A stretch of 32,067 bases of DNA from the NCBI RefSeq assembly GCF_000317245.1, contig NZ_AJLJ01000179.1, forward strand, positions 1-32,067, in the 5' to 3' direction. Positions within the stretch are counted from its first letter, which is position 1. The number at the start of each line of letters is the position of its first letter. Source of the DNA: Fischerella muscicola SAG 1427-1 = PCC 73103 (GTDB lineage Bacteria > Cyanobacteriota > Cyanobacteriia > Cyanobacteriales > Nostocaceae). The notes below the pieces were generated by a model. The model saw only the letters and a list, made by a program, of their open reading frames with translations. It made no database searches and was not told the origin of the DNA. The position numbers and the translations under genes were made by a program. Shown piece after piece: positions 17,397 to 24,211 of this stretch.

Positions 17397-19004
17397 ATGG
17401 AAATCGCTACAACCACAGTACCCCGTTGGTTCGTTCGCAGAGATATTGATGGTTTATTTGGGCTGGCGCTTGATAATTTTATTCAAATTTTATTGATTGT
17501 TAATTTATGTCAAACAGTGCTTGGCTTTCCTGCGTCGTTAGTCTACGGGCGTATTTTGCCAGGAGTTGCTTTAAGTTTGATTGTTGGTAACTTCTATTAC
17601 GCATGGTTAGCCAAAGAGCAAGGCAAACGTGAGCAGCGAGACGATATTACTGCTTTGCCCTATGGAATTAACACCGTCAGCCTTTTTGCCTATATTTTTC
17701 TGGTCATGTTGCCTGTAAGATTAGCGGCAATTTCTGGGGGTGCATCTAGCGAACAAGCTGCTGAATTGGCTTGGCAAGCAGGACTTGTGGCTTGCTTTGG
17801 TTCCGGTTTGATAGAATTTGCTGGGGCTTGGGTAGGAGAGCCACTGCGCCGTCTTGCTCCCCGTGCAGCGCTGCTTTCCACTTTGGGCGGGATTGCACTC
17901 ACTTTTATTGCCATTGGTTTTCTATTTCGTACTTTTGCTAATCCTGTAGTCGGTTTGGTACCTCTTGGTGTAATTCTGCTGACTTATTTTGGGCGAGTGC
18001 GATTTGGCATACCCGGTGGCTTGTTAGCTGTTGTTTTGGGAATTGTCCTTGCTTGGACAACAGGTTTGCTAAGTTGGGATCAGGCTAAGTTTGCTGCTAC
18101 CCTGCAACCAATTGGGTTTTATCTACCTGGATTATGGCTAGGAAAATTGTGGAGCAGTCGTTCAGTCTTGGTCGAATATTTCAGCATTATTTTACCAATG
18201 GGATTGTTTAATCTTGTTGGCAGTCTCCAGAATTTAGAAAGTGCGGAAGCTGCGGGTGATGCTTATCCAGCTGCTCCTTGTCTGGCGGCAAATGGTATTG
18301 GTACATTAGTTGCTGCTATTTGTGGTTCCTGTTTTCCGACTACTATTTATATTGGTCATCCTGGTTGGAAAGCTTTGGGAGCAAGAGTTGGTTACTCTGT
18401 ACTTAATGGCATAATTATGGGCTTGCTTTGCGTCACTGGAACTGTGGCGATGCTGGCTTATTTTGTGCCGATTGAAGCGGGGATGGCAATTGTGTTGTGG
18501 ATTGGAATTGTGATTGTCGCTCAAAGCTTTACAGCCACACCGTCGCACCATGCACCAGCAGTAGTTGTGGGATTATTACCGGGGATTGCTGGTTGGGGTG
18601 CTTTAATTGCCAAAAATGCGCTCCGAGCAGCAGGTTTGGGTACAGTAGAGAAACCTCTGACACCAGCTTTAATTGAGCAGTTTAAGTTGAGCGATACCTA
18701 TATTGATGGGGCTTTTGCTCTTGAACAGGGGTTTATTTTTTCTGCCATGATTTTAGCGGGGATAACAGTTTATATTATTGAGCGCAAGTTTCGCCAAGCT
18801 GCTTATTGGTCTTTGCTTGCTGCTGTTATCTCTTGGGTTGGGTTGATGCACAGTTATCGTTGGACTGTCGCAGATACAGTTGTGAATTTAGGCGCTGGAA
18901 CTGGTACACCTTGGGCTATTGGCTATATAATGCTGGCGATTCTCTTTTTCTATGTCGATTGGCAAGAAAGACGTAGGCTAAAAACTCCGCCAACGAGTGT
19001 TTGA
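17397..19004 (+). CDS. NCS2-family permease (xanthine/uracil/adenine-type)
   Basis: This 535-residue polytopic membrane protein is of the nucleobase-cation symporter 2 superfamily. Visible family features are the N-terminal FGLALDNFIQILLIVNLC, the DDITALPYGINTVSLFAYIF segment (about 80-99), helices with many Gly, and NLESAEAAGDAYP (about 280-292), where NCS2 and AzgA-type carriers have their conserved acidic substrate-site motif. About 13-14 hydrophobic helices are seen. The nucleobase or other substrate cannot be assigned. It is transcribed alone, with hairpins upstream and a MITE starting 34 bp after its stop. Confidence 0.85.
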   Translation: MEIATTTVPRWFVRRDIDGLFGLALDNFIQILLIVNLCQTVLGFPASLVYGRILPGVALSLIVGNFYYAWLAKEQGKREQRDDITALPYGINTVSLFAYIFLVMLPVRLAAISGGASSEQAAELAWQAGLVACFGSGLIEFAGAWVGEPLRRLAPRAALLSTLGGIALTFIAIGFLFRTFANPVVGLVPLGVILLTYFGRVRFGIPGGLLAVVLGIVLAWTTGLLSWDQAKFAATLQPIGFYLPGLWLGKLWSSRSVLVEYFSIILPMGLFNLVGSLQNLESAEAAGDAYPAAPCLAANGIGTLVAAICGSCFPTTIYIGHPGWKALGARVGYSVLNGIIMGLLCVTGTVAMLAYFVPIEAGMAIVLWIGIVIVAQSFTATPSHHAPAVVVGLLPGIAGWGALIAKNALRAAGLGTVEKPLTPALIEQFKLSDTYIDGAFALEQGFIFSAMILAGITVYIIERKFRQAAYWSLLAAVISWVGLMHSYRWTVADTVVNLGAGTGTPWAIGYIMLAILFFYVDWQERRRLKTPPTSV

Positions 19005-19026
19005 ACTTCGTTCACGCCTGTTCTCC

Positions 19027-19257
19027 GTTTCCTTGATCCTACGGTGTACATACGAGTCAATATTTTTCACGCTGCACTTATGTCCCGCCTAGAACTAAAG
19101 TTCCAGGCTCATAGCGAAAGTCCACTCAAGTGGACTGGAATAAACTTTTTTTTGAGTCCTCTTCAGAGGACTTGCGCTATGAGACTCGGAATTTATTCCG
19201 AGGCGATACAGATGCGCTCAACCTAGATTTGTGTGTACACCGTAGGTTTCCTTGATC
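19027..19257. mobile_element. MITE-like element copy 1 with 12-bp target duplication
   Basis: A 207-bp element (19039-19245) starts CTACGGTGTACA and ends TGTACACCGTAG. It is flanked on both sides by GTTTCCTTGATC (19027-19038 and 19246-19257), a 12-bp direct duplication. The interior is a set of nested hairpins, including CTCATAGCG/CGCTATGAG, GTCCACTCAAGTGGAC, GTCCTCTTCAGAGGAC and CTCGGAATTTATTCCGAG. There is no transposase ORF, so it is non-autonomous. A second copy lies at 23987-24191 in the same orientation. The right duplication overlaps the stop codon of the NACHT gene (19256-19258). Confidence 0.85.
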
Positions 19258-22200
19258 AAAATGCAATTTCATAATAAGGTAATGGGTTTTCCCCTGCGCC
19301 CATCAGCCAGCGCGCATCGGGTTTCCAGGCTCCATTTAATTTTTCGCGGCGGCGAGTGTGGACTGTTAGTTGATTATCTGCAAATTTCAGCAAGTTGTAT
19401 TGCAGGGGATAATCGGGAACCCATTCGCGGATGGGTGCGCCAAATGTGCCGGCACAAATAATATCAAGTTTGCGTCCGTCGGCGCTGAGATCATATTTGT
19501 AGAGGCTGGTTTCGGCTTTGTGGATGTGTCCGTGGAGGGCGAAGCGGAAACCTGCTTTTGCTAATTGTTCCATAAAACCATGATCGGTGATTCGGTCTTC
19601 AAAAGCGCTGGTGAGGGGATGGTGCCAAACGGCTATTTTCAGGCAGTTTTGATATTCTTGATTTTTACGGATATCGGTAATTGCTTTGTTAATTGCTTGG
19701 GGATTGATGCTGGCGCGGGATTTGTAATGATGATCCAACTGCCAAGCTGAATTTAAACCCAAGATTAGCAGCTTTTGTGCTTGGAAGTGGTGCAGAATGG
19801 CTTGCTGTTCGTACTCCAAAGGATAGGGTTCGTTTTTGATTGATTGATAGAATTGGCTGAAGTGGGTAAAGCGTTGTTGATATTTTTCCTCGTCTCGAAC
19901 TCTAATGACGCTTTCACTTTCTTTTATGTAGTTACCTTCGGTGGGTGTACCTTGAACATCTTCAATATCAATTAATGTATATGCCTTTTTTGCTAGACCC
20001 CAGTTAAGATCATGGTTGCCGGGAACGATGACAATTTGCTCTGATTGAAGTTGGAATTCTTCGCTAATTTTGTCTATAAATTGTTTGGCAGCATTGTATT
20101 CTTCTGAAGTTGATTTATTGGCAATGTCACCGGAAAGGATGAGGGCATCGAGAGGGGAACAATTGAGTTCTTTTAAATCTTCAGCGAGTTGGTTATACCA
20201 GTTGTTGGCGTTTTCGTAAGTGCCAAAGTGCAAGTCAGAAAGGTGGAGAATGTTATATGTTGTCATGCAGATGGATTTGGGTGTTGCTGATGAGAGAGGT
20301 GGTTGGGTAAGAGTATAGTTGTAGAACTTGCAACGTTCTTGAATTGCAGCAATTGTATCTAGCAAACTGATTTTTGTATTTGTTCTTAAAATATCATTCA
20401 GTTCAGGCATTAGTTGAGGATCAGCGATTTTTCCTAACGCTTTAGCAGCACTACGACGCACATAAGAATCTTCATCGTTCAAGGCAAGTTTCAAAACCTC
20501 AACTGCCTCTGATGAGCCGATTTTTCCTAACGCTTCAGCAGCACTACGACGCACATTATAATTTTCATCGTTCAAGGCAAGTTTCAAAACCTCAACTGCC
20601 TCTGATGAGCCGATTTTTCCTAACGCTTCAGCAGCACTACGACGCACATCAGAATCTTCATCGTTCAAGGCAAGTTTCAAAACCTCAACTACCTCTGATG
20701 AACCGATTTTTCCTAACGCATAAGCAGCACTACTACGCACATAAGAATATTCATTGTTCAAGGCAAGTTTCAAAACCTCAACTGCCTCTGATGAGCCGAT
20801 TTCTCCTAACGCATCAGCAGCCCTTCTACGCACATCATAATCTTCATCGTTCAAGGCTGGCTGTATGTGAGGAATAGCTTTATCAGAACGGGTGACTGCC
20901 AAAAACCCAATCTTGACTAATTGCGGAATTTCTAATCTGGCAACAAATCCAACAGCTTGCGTTTGAAATTCTGATTTTACTGCACCTGCTAATCTTGCCC
21001 CTAGCTGCAAATCTACCTGTAGGGCTAACTCCACAATTCGCAGCGCTTGCTTCTCATCCTCCACCAACTCCAACATCAATACTAAGGGTTCTGTCCATTT
21101 GAGGTAATTTAAATATTTCCGCTTTAGTCTGTCTTCGTTCTGAAGTAAATCTGGTAACTGCTTCAGTAGACTCTCGGCGGTGTAATATTCCTGTATTAGT
21201 TGGTGGCGAAACTCAATTTTATCTTCTGCTGCCAGTTGAATGAGATGATATTTGAGTAAATCATCAAGCCAGCATTCAGCATTTCGGGGTTGATGATACT
21301 TTTGATGATCTAAAAACGCTGTCAGTATTTCCTGTGCCTCATCCTTGGGAAGAGCAACTTGCAACTCTGTTTTTTCTTTCCCTTGAGTCATCCGCAAAGC
21401 TAAATGTTGCAACATTCGTCGCCACCACCGCCGCGAATCCGTAACTAGCACACCCTCCAAGCGCTGATTCTCGCAAAACTGGGTGAACTGGCGAAACACC
21501 ATCCCCAAATTTGGCGGTATGTTATGCGTCTGTTGGAACAAGGAACACAGCATCATCAATAGCAGTGGTGTTTCCCCAAACTCCTGCAACCTATCGCCCA
21601 AATGCTGCAACATCTGCTCACCTTGTGCTGGCAGATAATTTTTGACAAACTGCTGCATCTGCGGTTCTGTCAAGGGCTGCATTTCCAGCTTCTTGGTAAT
21701 ATTTAAATCACCCACCACACCCAAATCTCGCGTGGTGAAAATCATCGGTGTGGTAATGTTTTCTTGGCGAAAGGTTAGTAAATCACGCCTCGCCGCCTCG
21801 GAGGGTAACTCATTGACACCATCAAATAAGAGTAATAATTGTTGCTCGAATACCAGCTTTTCAATCTCGGCGGTGTCGAGAAGTAAGCCATGCTGTTTTA
21901 AGAAGCTGCGAATTAAATCGACTACCGAGGTTTGGTAGTAGCGGAGTTCGACTAGCACAGGGATATATGAGTTCGCCAGGGAATTAATTCCCTGGCTCAT
22001 AGCTGAAGTCAGTTGAAACGGACTGCTAGCAGGGGATTCAGTCGTCTTTAGACGACTTTTGCTATTAGCCTGGAAATTTATTTCCAGGTGGGTTTGGGCT
22101 TCCTGCAACAGCAGTCGTTTCAAAGCCGTCGATTTCCCCGAACCGGGACGCCCTATTAGTAACACATGTTTTTGTGCATACTTTTGTAACCCCTCCAATA

Positions 22201-22408
22201 CACCGAAACGCTCGGTTTTCTCTCGCTCTTCCTCGGATTCTTCTTTTTCAGATTGCACCGTCTGCACCATCAAGTCAAATAGCCAAGGTGATGCTTTCTG
22301 GTCAACTGGCTGGCGTCCCACTACATCCGTCACCGTATAATGTTGTTGCCAGTGGACGTACTTATCATCGCCGCAGAGTGATTGTAAATAGCCAGTCCAG
22401 TTGATCAT
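19256..22408 (-). CDS. NACHT NTPase-HEAT repeat-metallophosphoesterase fusion (STAND-type)
   Basis: A 1050-residue multidomain protein. Residues 1-80 have the YVHWQQHYTVTDVVGRQ segment typical of cyanobacterial NACHT proteins. The NACHT domain has Walker A GRPGSGKST (86-94), Walker B LLLLFDGVNE (191-200), TTRD (225-228) and TPLLLMMLC (280-288). A helical region (300-510) leads to five 31-residue HEAT/PBS-like repeats (about 511-662). The C-terminal calcineurin-like phosphoesterase (715-1050) has DLH (725-727), GD (760-761), GNHD (797-800), WHH (928-930) and GHIH (960-963), so its metal site looks complete. Met715 sits exactly at the phosphoesterase start, which suggests an ancestral separate gene. 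Residues 106-147 are an insertion encoded by a palindromic repeat. STAND NTPases of this build are known or predicted in signalling and antiphage defence; the role here is inferred. Confidence 0.88.
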   Translation of the reverse strand: MINWTGYLQSLCGDDKYVHWQQHYTVTDVVGRQPVDQKASPWLFDLMVQTVQSEKEESEEEREKTERFGVLEGLQKYAQKHVLLIGRPGSGKSTALKRLLLQEAQTHLEINFQANSKSRLKTTESPASSPFQLTSAMSQGINSLANSYIPVLVELRYYQTSVVDLIRSFLKQHGLLLDTAEIEKLVFEQQLLLLFDGVNELPSEAARRDLLTFRQENITTPMIFTTRDLGVVGDLNITKKLEMQPLTEPQMQQFVKNYLPAQGEQMLQHLGDRLQEFGETPLLLMMLCSLFQQTHNIPPNLGMVFRQFTQFCENQRLEGVLVTDSRRWWRRMLQHLALRMTQGKEKTELQVALPKDEAQEILTAFLDHQKYHQPRNAECWLDDLLKYHLIQLAAEDKIEFRHQLIQEYYTAESLLKQLPDLLQNEDRLKRKYLNYLKWTEPLVLMLELVEDEKQALRIVELALQVDLQLGARLAGAVKSEFQTQAVGFVARLEIPQLVKIGFLAVTRSDKAIPHIQPALNDEDYDVRRRAADALGEIGSSEAVEVLKLALNNEYSYVRSSAAYALGKIGSSEVVEVLKLALNDEDSDVRRSAAEALGKIGSSEAVEVLKLALNDENYNVRRSAAEALGKIGSSEAVEVLKLALNDEDSYVRRSAAKALGKIADPQLMPELNDILRTNTKISLLDTIAAIQERCKFYNYTLTQPPLSSATPKSICMTTYNILHLSDLHFGTYENANNWYNQLAEDLKELNCSPLDALILSGDIANKSTSEEYNAAKQFIDKISEEFQLQSEQIVIVPGNHDLNWGLAKKAYTLIDIEDVQGTPTEGNYIKESESVIRVRDEEKYQQRFTHFSQFYQSIKNEPYPLEYEQQAILHHFQAQKLLILGLNSAWQLDHHYKSRASINPQAINKAITDIRKNQEYQNCLKIAVWHHPLTSAFEDRITDHGFMEQLAKAGFRFALHGHIHKAETSLYKYDLSADGRKLDIICAGTFGAPIREWVPDYPLQYNLLKFADNQLTVHTRRREKLNGAWKPDARWLMGAGENPLPYYEIAF
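20425..20889 (-). repeat. 93-bp coding tandem repeat (five HEAT units)
   Basis: The string CGATTTTTCCTAACGC, or a close variant, starts at 20425, 20518, 20611, 20704 and 20797, an exact 93-bp period. Each unit encodes one 31-residue HEAT-like repeat (GSSEAVEVLKLALNDEDSDV and on). Units are nearly identical at DNA level, which points to recent amplification or gene conversion. Confidence 0.9.
21975..22089. repeat. Palindromic repeat element inserted in frame in the NACHT gene
   Basis: Three perfect hairpins lie within ~115 bp of coding sequence: CCAGGGAATTAATTCCCTGG (21976-21995), AGTCGTCT-tt-AGACGACT (22040-22057) and CCTGGAAAT-tt-ATTTCCAGG (22069-22088). The linking text (GGCTCATAGCTGAAGTC; GACTTTTGCTATTAG) matches the core of the MITE-like elements and of the 209-bp duplications at 22561-22979. 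It encodes residues about 106-147, between Walker A and the YIPVLVELRYY strand, without breaking the frame. Confidence 0.8.
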
Positions 22409-22560
22409 GGTGTGTGGAACAATTGGTTGCTTGGGGGTTCAAATCCACGTGCGATCGCGATCGCAGTCTCATAGTAACGCACCGTATTCTGGGCTTTGGT
22501 GCGTTGCGCTGCGCGACAACACACCCTACGTATTTGTTCAAAAATCAAATATGAATTTTA

Positions 22561-22979
22561 TATCAAGTTCGGATAATTTAGTTATACTTCACACGTCCGC
22601 CTGCGATCGCGATCGCAGTCTCATAGCTAAAGTTTGCTGAAGCAGACTGTTTGATTCTATGAAGTTGTCTTAAGACGACTTTTGCTGTTAGTAAAGGGTT
22701 TAAACTCAAGCGCGGATATTGAAAAAATGGGATTTTCCCCTAATTTAAACTTTATTAGTGAGTGTTTGATATCAAGTTTGGATAATTTAGTTATACTTCA
22801 CACGTCCGCCTGCGATCGCGATCGCAGTCTCATAGCTAAAGTTTGCTGAAGCAGACTGTTTGATTCTATGAAGTCGTCTTGAGACGACTTTTGCTGTTAG
22901 CTAAGGGTTTAAACCCTTTGCGGATATTGAAAAAATTGGATGTTCCCCTACATTTAAACTTCATTACCGAGTGTTTGAT
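22561..22979. repeat. 209-bp tandem duplication carrying palindromic core
   Basis: Two units begin TATCAAGTT(C/T)GGATAATTTAG at 22561 and 22770. Each contains the double HIP1 GCGATCGCGATCGC, CTCATAGCTAAAGT, a hairpin (AAGTCGTCTTGAGACGACTT in unit 2, with one mismatch in unit 1) and a GGGTTTAAAC element. Unit 2 has a perfect AAGGGTTTAAACCCTT palindrome; unit 1 has decayed there. The hairpin section matches the insert inside the NACHT gene. Confidence 0.85.
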
Positions 22980-23200
22980 CTCCGTTAACGAGTCTTTTAT
23001 ACTCATTAACGAGTCTTTGATCTCGAAAATCGCATATTATTAGGTAAAATCCCCGATTTCACCAAACAATATCCTATCTATATATATTAGTCTCTATCTA
23101 ATTCTCACTGGTCGATAATTCCTTAATGGTACAGAGCAAGCGGGTTTATCTGTGGAGTCAATCCAAAATCCAAAATCGAATACTGATTCAAAAAATGTTT

Positions 23201-23368
23201 GCGATCGCCACAATCTCAGACGCGACCATTAGAATATCAGAGGCGATCGCCACAATCTCAGATGCGACCATTAGAATATCAGAGGCGATCGCCACAATCT
23301 CAGATGCGACCATTAGAATATCAGAGGCGATCGCCACAATCTCAGACGCGACCATTAGAATATGCGGC
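23201..23368. repeat. 42-bp minisatellite, four copies, each with a HIP1 site
   Basis: GCGATCGCCACAATCTCAGA starts at 23201, 23243, 23285 and 23327, and each unit ends ACCATTAGAATATCAGAG or a variant. Because 42 is a multiple of three, several frames stay open on both strands. Units differ by single C/T changes. There are no unique spacers, so it is not a CRISPR. Confidence 0.92.
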
Positions 23369-23386
23369 GCGATCATTTTGAATATC

Positions 23387-23406
23387 AGACGCGATTTATC
23401 GCGTCT
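23387..23406. repeat. AGACGCGAT palindrome, copy 1
   Basis: AGACGCGATTTATCGCGTCT is a 9-bp stem with a 2-nt loop. Close relatives occur at 26223-26245 and 26359-26378, and a split form at 17103-17154. It is an interspersed cyanobacterial hairpin repeat. Confidence 0.7.
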
Positions 23407-23461
23407 CTACAAGGTTCAAATTGGGATAAAATCCTAAATTGTTTGGCTTTTGCACTTGTCA

Positions 23462-23971
23462 ATGTCTAACCTAAACCCAAATCCGGCTGATTCTCAGCCT
23501 CAATCTCTCAATGATTTTGAATTAGATTTGCTGAAACAGGAATACTTTTTTCTGCAAAATACTATCGAAGACTATAACAAGCAGATTTGGGTCATCAAAG
23601 CACTGGGGATTACTGGTACTGGGGCTATTTTAGCGTTGATGTTACAGCAAAAACCCAATGCTAGTAGTATCGCTCTGATCGGTTGTGCGATTCCTTTATT
23701 TTTCTGGATTTTGGAAAGTCAATGGAAGCACTTTCAGCGTGGTTTTTATCCCCGCGTAGCAGAAATTGAGTCTATTCTTACCAAGAAGTATGGTTTAAAT
23801 AGTCCTGGTATCTACAGCAGTTGGACTCATGCTTTTAAGCGCACCCCCACCCCAAAACGTAAAGGTTATCTCTGGGATGGTTTGTTGAATCGCAGTGTTT
23901 TTATCAGTTATATATTAGAAATTATTTTTCTCGTGTTTATGGCTGTTGTTGCTCCGAGAATTTGGAAATAG
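23462..23971 (+). CDS. Small membrane protein of unknown function
   Basis: From ATG 23462 this gives 169 residues; an upstream in-frame TTG (23450) is less likely. The N-terminal ~45 residues are polar and helical (FELDLLKQEYFFLQNTIEDY). Hydrophobic helices follow at about 48-63 and 70-86, then a cytosolic stretch with WKHFQRGFYPRVAEIESILTKKYG, and a last helix at about 145-165. I do not recognise the family. The layout (soluble helix, close helix pair, cytosolic helices) recalls SLATT-like membrane effectors, but key features cannot be confirmed by eye. It lies divergent to the NACHT gene across the repeat region and is followed 15 bp later by MITE copy 2 (5 bp to its target duplication). 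Confidence 0.65.
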   Translation: MSNLNPNPADSQPQSLNDFELDLLKQEYFFLQNTIEDYNKQIWVIKALGITGTGAILALMLQQKPNASSIALIGCAIPLFFWILESQWKHFQRGFYPRVAEIESILTKKYGLNSPGIYSSWTHAFKRTPTPKRKGYLWDGLLNRSVFISYILEIIFLVFMAVVAPRIWK

Positions 23972-23976
23972 CGTCT

Positions 23977-24201
23977 CCAAAAAAGTCTACGGTGTACACA
24001 AGTCAAAAATTTTCATGTTGAAATTGTATCCCGCCTAGAACTAAACTTCCAGGCTAATAGCGAAAGTCCACTTAAGTGGACTGGAACAAACTTTTTTTTG
24101 AGTCCTCTTCAGAGGACTTGCGCTATGAGACTCGGAATTTATTCCGAGGTGGTACAGATGCGCTCAACCTAGATTTGTGTGTACACCGTAGCCAAAAAAG
24201 T
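23977..24201. mobile_element. MITE-like element copy 2 with 10-bp target duplication
   Basis: A 205-bp element (23987-24191) begins CTACGGTGTACACA and ends TGTACACCGTAG. It is flanked by CCAAAAAAGT on both sides (23977-23986 and 24192-24201). Its interior is very close to copy 1 over the hairpin core, with more differences in the first 45 bp. There is no transposase. Its right end abuts the ribosome site of the pseudouridine synthase gene. Confidence 0.87.
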
Positions 24202-24207
24202 AGAGGA
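24202..24207 (+). promoter_or_regulatory. Ribosome binding site that decides the rluA-type start
   Basis: AGAGGA at 24202-24207 sits 4 nt before GTG 24212 and begins one base after the MITE target duplication. This favours GTG 24212 over the in-frame GTG 24179 inside the MITE and over ATG 24230. Confidence 0.6.
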
Positions 24208-24211
24208 TACC

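Larger units (their letters stand above)
22409..23461. other. 1-kb gene-free, repeat-filled region upstream of the NACHT gene
   Basis: This region contains GCGATCGCGATCGCAGTC followed by TCATAG three times (about 22451, 22602 and 22812), and a CGCACC...GGTGCG segment (22479-22504) of a common cyanobacterial repeat type. It also holds the 209-bp direct duplication, short GAGT(C/G)TTT-containing repeats (22967-23031) and the 42-bp minisatellite. The ORF at 23126-23437 is created by the minisatellite and is not accepted as a gene. Confidence 0.6.

Noticed and set aside
17690..17914. Minus-strand ORFs inside the NCS2 permease, SMC and PRC-barrel genes
   Set aside because: They lie wholly within well-supported genes in other frames and have no family features of their own.
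20512..20877. 121-aa plus-strand ORF with repeated SRFFLTLQQHYDAH
   Set aside because: It is the antisense shadow of the 93-bp HEAT-coding repeats.
23201..23368. CRISPR array
   Set aside because: The units are contiguous and near-identical, with no unique spacers and no cas genes.
23126..23437. 103-aa ORF with ISEAIATISDATIR repeats
   Set aside because: The 42-bp minisatellite keeps frames open on both strands (two plus frames and one minus frame), so openness is not evidence of coding.
19027..24201. Composite transposon carrying the NACHT gene between two MITE copies
   Set aside because: Each copy has its own different target duplication (12 bp and 10 bp), which indicates two independent insertions rather than one mobilised unit; the outer flanks do not match.
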